From Hepsetus odoe (Eukaryota; Chordata; Actinopteri; Characiformes; Hepsetidae), in NCBI GenBank assembly GCA_017165825.1, contig CM029367.1, positions 24,104,529-24,168,528 of the forward strand: a DNA stretch of 64,000 bases. Reading direction: 5' to 3'. The stretch's first letter is position 1. The number at the start of each line of letters is the position of its first letter. A program made the position numbers and the translations under genes. Below, one piece after another: positions 22,633-36,100 of this stretch. The notes beneath the pieces were generated by a model, which saw only the letters and a list, made by a program, of their open reading frames with translations, had not been told where the DNA came from and made no database searches.

Positions 22633-23639
22633 AACCTGGTGGATTTAGTCACTAGGGAGTAAAAACTGACTTTTAAACAAAGTTATTCTCTACAAAAAAT
22701 GGCAGGTTTTAAAAATAGTTTAAACTAGTGGTTAAGCCCTTTTAAAATGAACAGAGCAGCACTGCAGTGGCAAGGCTTTGTTTATTCACCATGTAACACA
22801 GTTGTATAGTTTACTGAGTTGAGAATGATGGTGAAGACTTATATGAGCAGAACTATATCACAGTTAAAGAGACACTAAATAGTGCATTATTTCTTTAAAA
22901 AAATAACAAAATGAGCTTATTTCATGGGGCACCAACCTTCTCGAAAGGAAGCAGATAAAGCGATTTAGAGTTAGCAGATATACGTCTCTGCAATAAATAT
23001 AAATTGAATAAAGTCGTTTCAGTTGTACAATCAATGCTGATCACTGAGATTGTCTACGCGTGTAGTACAGCCTCCTGTAACAGAAATGCTCCAGGATGGT
23101 GGTTCTTTATGAAGTCTAGAGTGTAGATCACAGGTAGTCCACCAGTTTTGCACTACATTTCATCTTGAACACAAATGAGTAGAATTGGGCTAAAATAGGT
23201 TTTAAAAAGCAGTCTGTTTCTTTCCAGTGTCATTAGGCTTAAGCTGGACTGAGTGAAAGTCTATCTGATGATGCTTGTGGTGGGTTTAGCAGATCCAGCT
23301 GATTATCAGCCAGAATACAGAATACAGAAAAGGCCATAACAAAAAAACTTTTTATTGCTTTTTTCACGTTTCAAAATGACCCACATCCCTTTCTCTCGTT
23401 GATCAGTGCCTGGGAGAACAGAATTAAGCAACAAATCATACTGAATGCAGAACTAATGTGGCTCTCACTGTTCTTCCTTTTGCCAAAGTGAATTGTAAAG
23501 AAGAGAAATGTAAAGTCTTAGTCAAGACTGAAAGGTAGACGAGTCTTCGGGCGAGGAGAATCGCATATCCTGTCGAGGAGATTTTTTTTATTATTTTTAT
23601 TTATATCCAGCCGCCTGCTTCCTCTTGAAATCTCTATTT

Positions 23640-23735
23640 TGATTGGTCACCCCAAGGCCATGTAACCAATCAGGACGCGTCTACCATGGAGGAAGGAATA
23701 AATGCAAGATGGCTCCTCGTATAAAACCAGCCTCC
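23640..23735 (+). promoter_or_regulatory. btaf1: btaf1 promoter core
   Basis: It contains an inverted CCAAT box (ATTGG, 23642-23646), a direct CCAAT box (23666-23670), a YY1-like caagatggc at 23705-23713 and a TATA-like TATAAAA at 23720-23726. The order CCAAT-CCAAT-TATA, followed by a CpG-rich leader and the start codon at 24133, makes this the likely core promoter, with transcription starting near 23750. The YY1-like site and TATA are unusually close together. Motif-based only. Confidence 0.55.
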
Positions 23736-23749
23736 TGGCTTCTCTTTTG

Positions 23750-24132
23750 TGACCAACAAAATTACTTTTCTCTACTTATTCGGCTCAAATACCTTCTCGG
23801 GCGGAGTGCGGAGGGTTGAGTCGGCATCCCGGGGCGGTGAAGGTGTGCCTCAGTGTTTGGCAGTGGTCGGGGCTCTTTGGGGGACGGGGGCGGCTGTTTG
23901 GAGGCCGGTATGAAGTGAGAGTCGACCGGGCGGTCGCCTCGTTTCGGATGCCTGGCGGCGTGTCGGGCCTTCCCCCGCTCTGCTAGGCGGCTAACGCGAA
24001 GCTACAGCGCCGGCCGCTGACGCTAAACGGGACTTTGCTTTCCTTAATCCCCGCTCCAGCGATTAATGGTGTCCGCCCGTGTGCCAGCAGATCGTGTTTA
24101 TAGCAGACTGAGTCCCCCTGAACCCCGCGAGC
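23750..24132 (+). other. btaf1: btaf1 5' UTR, CpG-rich, with upstream ORFs
   Basis: The leader is strongly CpG-rich. It holds three upstream ATGs: a two-codon ORF (ATG-AAG-TGA, 23910-23918), a 12-codon ORF (23948-23986) and an ATG at 24066. The third is out of frame, runs past the btaf1 start and, after splicing, ends in exon 2. The btaf1 ATG has A at -3 and G at +4, a strong context, while the 24066 ATG has T at -3. Confidence 0.5.
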
Positions 24133-27100
24133 ATGGCCGTTTCCAGGTGAGTTCAGTAATTTACGTCTAAAAGTCAACGGCTAAAAGCTTGGTGACTAGC
24201 ATGCTAAACCTGAGAGCGGCGGCTAGCATAGCACATCCCTGACACACGGACACTTTGGGCTTTTCTCACACTCTGGGTCATTTTAACAGTCTTTTAAAAA
24301 CCATGAGCGATAAATACGACGGAGCAGCGAATGTTAAAAGAACCAGGTTGACGTTGTTGTGTTTATTAGCGGCTGGCTGAGAAAGTTTAGCAAGGCCTCG
24401 TTACGTTCAGGGCACCAAGTGATGGAGAATTTAGTGTCGACTGTGCATCTTTATTCATCTTTTACAGTTGGGGCAGGTGTGCGAGAGGCAAAGAGGCGAG
24501 CTGCCCCCGTTCCCATGTGGTTAAACACCTGGGAGGTGGAGGGTGGAGAGTGCTAAACTCTCACGAGGTCTTAGTTTTGTGGAGTTTGCTTGTTTTGATG
24601 GCAAGATTAGCTACACCTTCATCGATGCATACTGGTGTAGGTTATTGGTTGTAAGTGCTGGGACGTGAACAAAGTGTACTCGCCATAAAAATAGGATTTG
24701 TGTGTTTGTATTTTTGAGGAACTTATTTTTCAGGGAAGCTGCGTGACCTAAATATATTTTTATTCACAAGCTGCAGCTCTTACTCTTCACTTCACCTCTT
24801 CACCGCAATGGACATGGACCCTGCTTTCTGAACGGATTCACCAGTGATGCAGGACTCAGATTTTACTGTCTTTGGGAGGATGATGATCTCTGAGTTTATG
24901 TAGCTTGGCAGGTTTTACAATACTTTATGCATAAAACATCTCAACATATAAATACTTGGCATTGTGCAGCCATACGTTCACACAAGTTTTGGGGCGGTGT
25001 GCTGGATTAGTTCATATGCACTGCCTACAAGAGGCTTTGGTGTAATGACATTAAAGCAGAAATGATCTTCTCATTAAAAAAACCCCCCAAAAACTCATTT
25101 TGCTGCATGCTGTAGATTTTGACAGGCTATCAGATGTTCAGGCGTAATGTCTTCAGCACCAATGAAAACTGAAATGGCTCTACATGAGGTCTTTAGCCAA
25201 ACCTGGAATATTTCCATCAGCTTCTCAGTAGCGTCTCATCCTTGTCATTATGCTCTCACCAAGAGACAAGACTGTTTATCCATTACTGTGAGTAAATGTT
25301 AACTTAAAGACAGATGTAAGTGTTAATCTGAAGATGCACACTTCTGTACAGCATGCTCTGAAATACAGCAGGGAATCAATTAATACATTTTATGGTAATG
25401 TGTAAATTGGTTCAGCACCTTATGGATATCCAAAAGGATGTGTCATTCCACAGCTTATTTTAGTACCCAAGTAGATGGCTTTTATCTTTACATGAGCTGG
25501 TTATAAAGCTTGTTTGAATATCTTGTCTGCTGATTAGCGGTCTGAATTATATTCCATATGTGTGTCATTAAGCGCAGGGCTTCTAGATCGAGGAGAAATA
25601 CAGTGTCTCCCTGAACATTTTGGTTTAAACCACATCCAATTTCAGATTTGGTGTTTAAAGAGAGCATCTTTCAAAACTCAAGTCAGGGTATTGGTATTTG
25701 AAATACTATAACTAGCTCTGCTGGTTTGTTTGTCCTTCAGTTCTTGATTCAGATTGAGGAGGACTGAGCTAATCCTCAGATGTTGCTTATATATGCTGCC
25801 GGGGTGTTACCCTAGGTGTAGGACACTCAGTTTCAGACCAAGAGATTGAGGATTTGAGCAAGGCTCTATCCTATCTCCAGCACTGCCACCATCTGAGCTG
25901 CTCAAGGCCCTTAACCTTAAGTAGCTTCAGTGCGACATCCCCTGTCATCAGGCAATATACATTGTTCTGGATGAGCATGTCTTAAATGCAATACATTTAA
26001 ATGTAAAGATGTATTGAAAAGGCCTGTGCAGTTTCCAGATTATTTTTAGTACCCCTCCTCCCCCCTCTGTTCCAGGTAATCAGCTGTTTGATTGATATGA
26101 TCCCCACCTTTTAGACATTGTCTAGTCAATAATTATCATATCAACCAGGGAAGCTGGTTTGTTGTACACTGTATGTTTCCTGTGCAAACGGGAAGTAAAC
26201 TGATTCAAAGCTGATAACTAATCACAGCCTAACCCAAATGTTTTTATTTAGATTTTTTAAAGTTGCTTAGCACTAAGGTAGGAGCAGAACTCTTACTGTA
26301 TTAAATCAGAGAAACTGTATAGAAATTAAGTACATACTATTTCCTACATTTCTTTCTACACATGCCTGTAGACCTTTGCTTGTTTAAATTGTAATGTCTG
26401 ACCTTTTCTGTTTTGTCACTTTTTGTTGATTTTGTAGACTCGAGCGCCTCTTCATCTTGTTGGACACTGGCACAACCCCTGTGACGAGGAAAGCTGCTGC
26501 CCAGCAGCTTGGAGATGTGGTTAAGCTTCACCCCCATGAACTTAATAACCTATTATCAAAGGTGATCTCATTAAATTGTACAGACCAAAGCCCCTACCTC
26601 ATCAACACCCTTCATATGCTGTAATCCTGTATTTGCAGTTCCGTCATTAGACTTCATTTAAGTGTTACAGAAACTGCTTGTAGCTTCAGGGTTGGCACAA
26701 TTAGCAGCTCAATTGTTGAACATTTTCTATGGTTCCTGTTTATGCTGTTAAAAACCAGAGTAGTTTATGCTTACATCTTCAGGGTGTGTTTGTGTGTGAG
26801 TGAAGTTCCAGATTACAGATCTAAGTGCAGAACAAAAGCTTAAAAAAAAAAAAAAAAAACATTTTACTTTGTTTCTGTTTCATGGTTATCGATAATGTCA
26901 ACATGTGATCCCAGCCCTTGATTACTTCCTAATCGAAAGCAGAGAACAGTCATTTTCAGCATTGCAGAAACCTATTCTACACTGTCAAGGTGGAAACATC
27001 ATTAATGCACCCTCAAAGGTACAACAAGGTGGTCCATGGGGTCCAGTTTTCTACATTCACCCCCCCCCCCCCCCCCCTTAGGGGAAAGGACAAATTTGTA

Positions 27101-30100
27101 CCAAATTGTTTACTGTAAAATTGGAGGACTTGTGTGGGATGCAGTGAACAGAGTCAGTGCAGCTTAAACTGTAGAATTGCAGAGGTTTTCAGAGGTACTC
27201 CAGTATGTTTTTCTCTGATTGTAAATTCACAGTGCACAGGAACTCAATTACTCAATTATTGAAATGGTTGGTTGTGTTGTGGGGTTTATTTTATTAATTA
27301 AATGTGGGTCATGGGGGCAGGAGGGGGGGAGGGTTAGGTTGCTCATATAATAAAACTGTGCTTGATCAGGGAATGGTACAGGATCAAGAAAACCTGCATT
27401 GTTCTCATGGGTTGTGGAATTACACACATGCACACGCATATAATATATATATATATATATATATTATATATAATGCATATGTAATTTTAGATTTTGAGAC
27501 ATAAAATATGAGGACATCTTGTATGCATGTATGCCATTTATCAGAATGTGATTATGCATACTGTATTTTCCTTTTCACTCTTGTCTGCAGAGCCGTCAAC
27601 CTGGAGTTTTACAAAACCGAACAGATTTTCAGAACAGATCAGCATCTTAATGTATTCAAATGATTTAACTACTGTTAAGCTATTCAGCAATTCATTATAG
27701 GTGTGTTTGTCTGTTATAAAACTGAAATATAACAATATGGATTTCGTTTCAAAGTAAATGGTTTGTTTGTGGTTGGCAGGCTGGGCTTTTGGCCAAATTT
27801 CAGATGCATTTCAGGTGAATGTCTGAAGTTCACACAATGTCCTGTGCAATGTTTTCAAAAGCACTGTAATGTTGCTCTTAATACAAAGCATTTGATACTT
27901 CAGAGGTCATGTGTTTATTCAGGGATATTTATTCCAGGATTCAATTGCATATTACTTTTGTCTCCTTTATGAACAAATCTTACTAAAAGTATTTAAATAA
28001 AGCAAGCAAATATGAGATGGGGGGGTTTTATTATTTTTTTTTGGTTTTTTTTTCTCTCTCCTTCCTTCTCTTTTCAGCACAAAGGTAGGCACGTTTTCCA
28101 TTCGTTATAGTCCAGGAAATTCATTTTTTTTCATCAAGAATAAGCCAGGGCATTTTGATATTTAACTTAAGAAATTTTTCCATTGTAAGTGAACTGAAGC
28201 ATACCTGAGCTAGAACCGTGCTGGCATGGTCTTGCTTGGTAGCAGGGCTGAAAGCGTGTATGAAAAACATGCCAGTGGAAAAGCACCAGTGCAACAAGAA
28301 CTGCTAAACACCATTTCTAGTCTGAAAACTGGCTTGAAGTGGGCTGTTAAATCATACCATCATGCTGCTGATCGGGTATGGCCTTGGTTCCCGGTGTCTA
28401 ATGAATAGCCCTATTAACGTTGGAATCTGAGGTTAATAATTGTGTTTTAATGAATTAAAGCTCTGATTTCTTTGTCCCCATCTTCTTCTCTCTGCTTTAG
28501 GTTTTAATATATTTAAGAAGCCCTAATTGGGACACAAGGATTGCAGCTGGACAGGCAGTTGAGGCAATCGTAAAGAATATTCCAGAATGGAACCCAGTCC
28601 CCAAGGCAAAGCAAGGTAAACTGCTGTTATTTAGATGGTCACCATTTGAAATATATGACCACCTACAGAATTAGTATTTCTGTAGTTATATTTAATATAT
28701 CAGCTTGCACCTAGCTAATTGCAGCTATTTAATCCCCTTTGTTACTATGAGTTTTCTCCCAAGCGGAACTGTTTTGCAAAAAGGAGTATTTCAAAGACTG
28801 CAGTATGGTTTGTCTAGTTGTCAGCTGCACAGCAGTTTAATGGAGGATGCCATTCAGTTTGACAAATTGTAGAGGATATCTGTGACCGCACACAAAATCT
28901 CAGAAGTGAAACTAAGTGAAAGCTTGCAGGTTTCAGTGTAGTTAGGCTGGGTGGCGTGACTATAAACTAAATGAAAGTGAAAGTGACAAACCTTGTCATT
29001 GCAAGGTCACAGCCCACAGTGAACCACAACGAAATTGGACCTCTGCATTTAACCCATGCAAACACTGTGCAGCAGTAGGCAGCTATTGAAAGCGCCCGGG
29101 GAGCAGTGACAGGGACAGTACCTTGCTAAAGGGTACCTCAATAAAAGACTGATGACCTAGTGAGCTCTTTTAAATTGCTTTTCTGCTCATCTTACAAATT
29201 TCTTTAAGGAACTGAAATTGGAAATATTATACATTTCTTTTGGCTACTTTTGTCTTTTTACCTAATAAACCTAGTTTAGCCATGGTGCCAATTTCCTGCC
29301 CTCACTGCTTAGCTGAATACATGTTTACAGAAATATGAAGCTTACTAGCCTGAAAATTATCCCCTTTTGGCTGTACCTGTTTGGGTTTGCCATAGCAAAT
29401 TGTCTGTTTCCAATTCTTCCTGTCATCTGCATCTTCCTCTTTCACATTGATCGCTTGCATGTCCTCTCGCCATATCTATAAACCTCCTCTTAGGCAAGAG
29501 GAGAAGAGAAGGCCAGACCGCTTCATCATTAACATCCTTCTCCCAATATATTCCTCTTCTCTGCAAATGTTCAGACTATTGCAATATTGCTTCTCTGACT
29601 TATTCTTCAAATCAAGCCGTTTGAGCTGTCCCCTCTAATATACTCATTCCTGTTCCTGTCCAACCTAGTCATTCCCAATGCAAATCTTAGCATCTTTAAC
29701 TCTGCCACCTCCAGCTCCGCTGCCTGTCTACATCTGTGCTGCCATCTCTAACCAGTATAACATAGTTGGTCTCTCTTGTCTGTTTTAAACCGTGGTAAAA
29801 AAAAATAAAAAAATCATGTGGTGTTTAAACATGGAATCCCTTTTATCCCTTTTAGAGTTTTGTGCAGAGGATATGTCTCCTGAGGACAACTCTTCAGACA
29901 GGCTGAGTTTCTATAGATTTGATATCGCCCGCTTGCTCAAACATGGAGCATCATTGCTTGGGTCTGCTGGTGCAGAGTTTGAGTTACAAGATGAAAAGTC
30001 AGGTAGGTTATGCTTAATGTGTGCATACCCTCATGGTTATTGCATCATCTTTATAAAGGTTAATATTCCTATATTGTCTATGCATACAGGCATGTTCAAA

Positions 30101-33100
30101 TAATATTCAAGCATTATTTTACTTTATATTCTAGGTATTGTCATGTAGTGAGTGGAGGTTGTTAGCTAATGAATTATTTGGGGCAAGACCTCTATGGTGG
30201 CATTGAATTTACTATTTTTTGGCTGATACTGTTTGTAAGGAAACTGTAAACCCACTAATCCCTTTTTTCTTTTGCATTTGATCCATGCATTAAATGTGGA
30301 AACATGCCCTATTTGCATGGTTTTTCAAGGCCTGGTTTATTCTTTGATTAGACAGTATCAAGATGTTAAATGTTGGGAGTTTTGACTAGTCTTTGGTTTA
30401 ATCTAGGACTTTTACATATGAAGGTGAAAAACACCTTCTAATTGGAGAATTCAGTTAAAGGTGGTTTAATGAAACGGACATAATTATGCCAACTGCGTAC
30501 TTTCATGATGCTTTCACAAGGCCTTTTGATCAGTGGGTTATTTATAAACTGAATGGAATTTACTCAAAAAAAATTAAGTTTTTTTTTTTTTTTTTTAAAC
30601 AACTCATACCTAAGGAAGATTGGTTCAAGACTGAACATATAGAAAATTGCACAAATTATAGCTAAGATGAAAGCAAGTGTAGTTGTAAGTTTAAGAATAT
30701 ATTAAACTTGCATTTAATTTATCTTACATTTACTGTTATGACAGTTCAACAAAAACTAAAGGCTGTTAGAACAATGTTCAGATTACTTGTTCTAATATGA
30801 CTTGAATGTTAAGTTTTCCTGAAGAGCTTGAACCTACTCATTTCTTTGGCTGCTACGCAGCTGTGGGAACTAATATAAATGCAAATAGAATTAAGGCTAT
30901 TGGGTAAAGCTGTAAAAAATATGAATTTAAAACATTGATATAACTACCTGCTAAAATTGCTATTAACTGTACTATCTTTTACAGAAATAAATACTTTTTC
31001 TCATTGGGATGGGCATGCTAGATCTTAAGTGCGGTTGGCTTTTGTTTCCTAAATCGATTAGAATCTCTGGTGTGAATGTCCAACTTAAGAGCTAGTTTCC
31101 ATGGTTGTCAGTTGTGGACACTAGCTGTTCCATTCTGTTCATGTAGCAAGCCCTAGAGAAATTAAGATAATGGCCCTCCCTTTTTCCTTTACCTGAGCAG
31201 GAGAGGTAGACCCTAAGGAGCGCCTGGCCCGGCAGAGGAAGCTTCTACAGAGAAAACTGGGTCTGGATATGGGTGCTGCCATTGGAATGGATACAGAGGA
31301 GCTGTTTAATGATGAAGATCTGGACTACACCTGTGCCTCCAATGCACACAGAGCATCGACTGGCAAGGGGCCTGCTTGTCATAGCTCACGCAACCACACA
31401 GTAAGAGCCCACCTTACACTCCACTTATGTTGCCTAATTTGGGTGTCCTCACAATGCACAAGGTCCTGTTGCCTGCAGCCCTATTTCTTAGCCTTAAAAA
31501 ACATGGGGAAGTGAGGTTCTCCAGGTCAATGTTTGCGAGATGTTGTCGTGGTAAGTACTCTTGTAAACTAGAGTTTAAAACCGCTGAAGCAGACATGACT
31601 AGTCAGTGGTTCTCAAACCTTTTCTGCTTCCCCTTAAAAGCAGGTAAGATGACTGTCTCTCGGTGAATAACCTTTTATTTGTCTCAAAAGCATTGTTTTT
31701 CTTTTTATGCCTACCAAAAATCTTAGTCTTACTTTGTTTCTGGAAGAAATAAACTTGCTATTTGCTGTCACTCCTGCTCAAAATGTGAAAATTCGACTTT
31801 TGTTCAGCAACACATTTTGCACAGTGGTGCACTGATGTTGCCTGCCAACTTTATTCAGATATCAAACCGTTAGTTATCCTTCTTTTTAGAGTTCTCAAAC
31901 TAGAAATGTCATAAGGAAGAATTATGTAAATTGTCATGTCAGTTCAGTCTTTTTGAAAATATGAAATGTGGGGCAGTGTTTAATGCATATTTTTATTTAT
32001 TTAATATATAACATATATATTTTACACACAGTACTGTGCAAAAGTTTTAGGCAGGTGTGGAAAAAATGCTGTAAACAAAGAATGCTTTCAGAAATGGAAG
32101 TGTTAATCATTTCATCAATCAAAAAAATGCAGTGAATGAACAAAAGAGAATCTAAATCAAATCAATATTTGGTGTGACCACCCTTTGCCTTCAAAACAGC
32201 ATCAATTCTTCTAGGTACACTTGCACACAGTTTGTGAAGGAACTCGGCTGGTCGGTTGTTCCAAACATGACTGCGTTTCAACCTCCGTGTGACATTGATG
32301 ATCATCAGCTCCTGTTTGGTAAAACTGGTTGATCATACACAGACTATAATCCTACAAAATCCCTGACATTGTGCAAGTGTACCTAGAAGAACTGATGCTG
32401 GTTTGAAGGCAAAAGGTAGTAAGACCAAATATTGATTTGATTTAGAATTTTCTTTTGTTTGCTTACTTTGCATTTTGTAAATTGATGAACATAAACTATT
32501 ATTTATATTTCTGAAAGCATTCTTTGTTTACAGCATTTTTTCCACACCTGCCTAAAACTTTTGCACAGAACTGTATATTTAATTTTTTTAGTTTATTTTG
32601 TCTTTTTTAAAATGACTAACTAAAAAAATAAAAGGGTGGGGGGGGTGTGATTAAATTATCAAAATTGTTACTTGCACTGTTGAGCAGGATTCTTGAAGTA
32701 CCATAACTAAGGGCAGTTATCACATGCTTCCTGTTCCATTTACAGTTTTGTTTTTTCCATTGTTCTCATTTAGTTCATTACACTATAAAAGCTATTTTCT
32801 GCTTAACATGAATGATCCCGTGGTTATAAGCAACAAGTCATGTTGTGCTTCGTAAGACCGATGTTTTTTTTCACCTGGATTTTCATTAAGTCATATCATA
32901 TTTGTCAAAATTGACATATCTTACTATACACCACTGACTAAACAGTACATTAGTTTGTCATTTGTGTATGCACCTTGTGTAAAACAATTTGGTTATTTAT
33001 TTAAAACGGCAGCCTCTTGTTTGGCAGCCTTTACTGACTGAATTTTAGAACTGAATCAGTTCCTCCTATAGCAAGTCAAGTATTTCTGCACTCCAGAAAT

Positions 33101-36100
33101 GATGATAAAGGCTTTGTCATGCAGGGTGGTCCTTTTATCAGCTCCACTCAGGAACATTTGTTGGCATCTTTAGACACTTCAAATGATCACTCCCTTTGCA
33201 CTTGTCAGACAGGCTGGAATCTACTGTATAGAACATTTGTAATATACTGTTTACTATGGATGAGGATCATGGTTATTGATTTAAAACTTTATTTTTTTTT
33301 ATTTTTGTCTTCACAGCCCATGCAAGCAGCTGAGTTGATAGACTCAGAATTCCGACCTGGCATGAGCAATCGACAAAAGAACAAAGCAAAGAGGATGGCC
33401 AAACTGGTGGCAAAACAGCGATCTAGAGATCTGGATCCTAACGAAAAGAGGTATTTGTATCTCCAGTAAAGTAAAATTAGCATATGTAAGGTAGCTCCCC
33501 CCCCCCGATTCTAAGTTTTTTTTTGGTTTTTTTTGTTTTTTTTTGTTTTTTTTTTTTTCTATTCTTAGTAATGACAGCTTTGAAGGAGAACCTGAAGAGA
33601 AACGACGAAAAACAACCAATGTAGTCATTGAACAGCCAGCTACTGACAACAAGGTCTTAATTGACAATGTTCCTGATAACTCCAGTTTGCTTGAGGAGGT
33701 ATGTGAACTAAATTCTCAAGTGACAATGCAGCATGACTTTTTATTGCATAGGTGTAAGACCTGACTGGGCATTCAAAATAGAAACAATCCTTTACACTCA
33801 CACTCTCGCCCACATCCCACTCCTAATGTCACTCTCCTAAAAGCAAATTATAATAATCCTATTTGGCTTTTAATCACTAGCACCAATGCTGTACTTAAGC
33901 CGATGGTCAGCCATTAAAGCTGTTCTGTGGCCTTTGTGTCTAAAAGCTTACCGCTAGCTTGGTATATCCTGTGCCTCATCACAGCATTAGACATGCTATC
34001 AGTCAATATGAACCCTTTTTAAGCTTTTTCTCTCCTGTTGGACAGACACAAGAGTGGCCCCTGGAGAGTTTTTGTGAAGAGCTTTGTAATGACTTGTTCA
34101 ATCCTTCCTGGGAGGTATTGTAACACCTTATACAAGTTTCAGTCAGCCAGATATTATGCAAATACAATTACTCTCATGTACATCTTACTACTTTTGTGTG
34201 CATATGAGAATTATTATAGGTTAACAAGAATAGATTAAAACCTTAAATGTTAACCACAAAATGTGTCTAGAACAAATGCACAAAGCTAGAGTCAAAATAA
34301 TTGGAGTGAGAAGACAGGGTTGCATTTACATTTTTGGGGTTCAGATTCGCCACGGTGCGGGCACAGGCTTGAGGGAGGTGCTGAAGTGTCATGGTGCAGG
34401 AGGAGGAAAGCTGGTTGGCAGCACTGCAGAACAGGTAACTTATCTGCTGTTCTCTTGTTACTGTGTTTGCTTGTCATGTATAAATTGCTTGAACATTCTT
34501 CTGGGCTTGATGTATGGGCCTGTGCGGTCATCAGTAGATTAGTAATTGTACCTACAGCTTAAATGGACACTGGAAACACTTGACTTTTACTGGGTACCAA
34601 GTGTAATGCATTTTGAATAGCATGGGTCACTTTTAGAAATGTACATAAACTTAAGGTTAAGCAGTACAATGTTGTAAAAGCTGTGTTTGTGAACAAATTT
34701 AGAAGCTGTTATGCAACTTTTCACAGTTGGTCCAGCAGCATCAAGATTGGCTTGAGGACCTGGTCATCAGACTTTTGTGCGTCTTCGCACTCGACCGTTT
34801 TGGAGACTTTGTGTCTGATGAGGTAAGGCCTCTGTCCCAGTGTCCTACCCTTATTCCTTCTTTCCTAAAACTTCTACTCTCTCTCCTACTCTCCCACCCC
34901 TGCTCCCCCTCTCAAAAAAAAAAAAATGTATAGTGTATACTTGTTACAAGGGCTCTTAGTCTGTTACTTAGGTGGTAGTAGCTAATCAGCAGTTACTGAT
35001 CTGTGCTGGTTGACAAGATGATGAGTGGATATATTGTGGAAATAAAGCACTGTTGTAAGTCGCTCTGGATAAGAGCGTCTGCTAAATGCCGTAAATGTAA
35101 ATGATTATTTTCTTAAATTTGAACTAATTGCTGAACCTAGTTGCATAAGAACAGAGCATAGATGAAATTCTGTTCAATGCGTAAAATTTTTACTATGCTT
35201 CTGAGACTTCACTAGCCTCTTTGATAAACCGTTTTGGTCATTCATTATTGTTATTTATTATTTTATCTATTTATTTGCAATAATGTACTTTCCTCAGTCA
35301 TGCATGTTTATTTCTGCTTTTCATGGTGTTACACCACATTGAAAGATGCTTTTCTCTTCTTTCAGTTTATTAACAAACTTAATCAGTAGTTTGGACAGAG
35401 TTTATACCTCTCACAGTGCTAGTTTGTCTTGTTCTGTGGTTCTCAAACTAGTCTTTAGCAACATCTCAGACGGTCCAGTTTCTTTTCCTTTCCTTATGTT
35501 TTGCCAGTTGGGGGAAAAAAATGGGGACCTTCTGTGGACCAATTTGGATTCCACTGATCCAGGTGGAAATGGTAGTTTTAGGTTTTAATACTCCGTTCCA
35601 TGTTTGCTAGGTTGTTGCACCAGTCCGAGAAACATGTGCACAGACTCTTGGTGTAGCCTTGAGGCACATGACTGACAGTGGTGTTGCCATGACGGTGGAC
35701 ATTCTGTTGAAGCTGCTCACTGAGGATCAGTGGGAGGTTCGACATGGAGGACTGCTGGGCATCAAATACGCTCTTGCTGTCAGACAGGTGCAACCAGTTC
35801 CAACATGTTTGATGCATTAAGTCTTAGAACTTCTAAAGCAGATGTAGATTTATCTGTTTAATGTTTCATCATTTAAAGTTTAGCAAGTTATAAATTGAAG
35901 TCGAGGGTAATTAAAATTACATTGGACTGTGCTTATTCATTCTACTAATCTTATCAGTACAATTTTGCAAACTTATTACTTTTTTATTTATTTATTTTTG
36001 CATTTATTAACTTGGACATTTTAATACTTACATGCTTACTTATTAATACTTACTTGCCCTGCCTGTTCTTGTTGACCTGCAGGACCTTATTGCAGAATTG

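Larger units (their letters stand above)
24133..33698 (+). other. btaf1: btaf1 exon map, exons 1-7
   Basis: Coding exons: 1, 24133-24146; 2, 26438-26561; 3, 28501-28615; 4, 29856-30002; 5, 31201-31400; 6, 33317-33450; 7, 33569-33698. All introns are GT-AG and phases are consistent. Exon 7's acceptor follows a T tract of about 45 bp interrupted by single Gs. Introns 1-5 are the largest in the gene (1.2-2.3 kb) and hold most of its repeats. Confidence 0.93.

Noticed and set aside
29447..29638. A short open frame in btaf1 intron 3
   Set aside because: Intronic, no conserved motif, and no splice signals in phase with the flanking exons.
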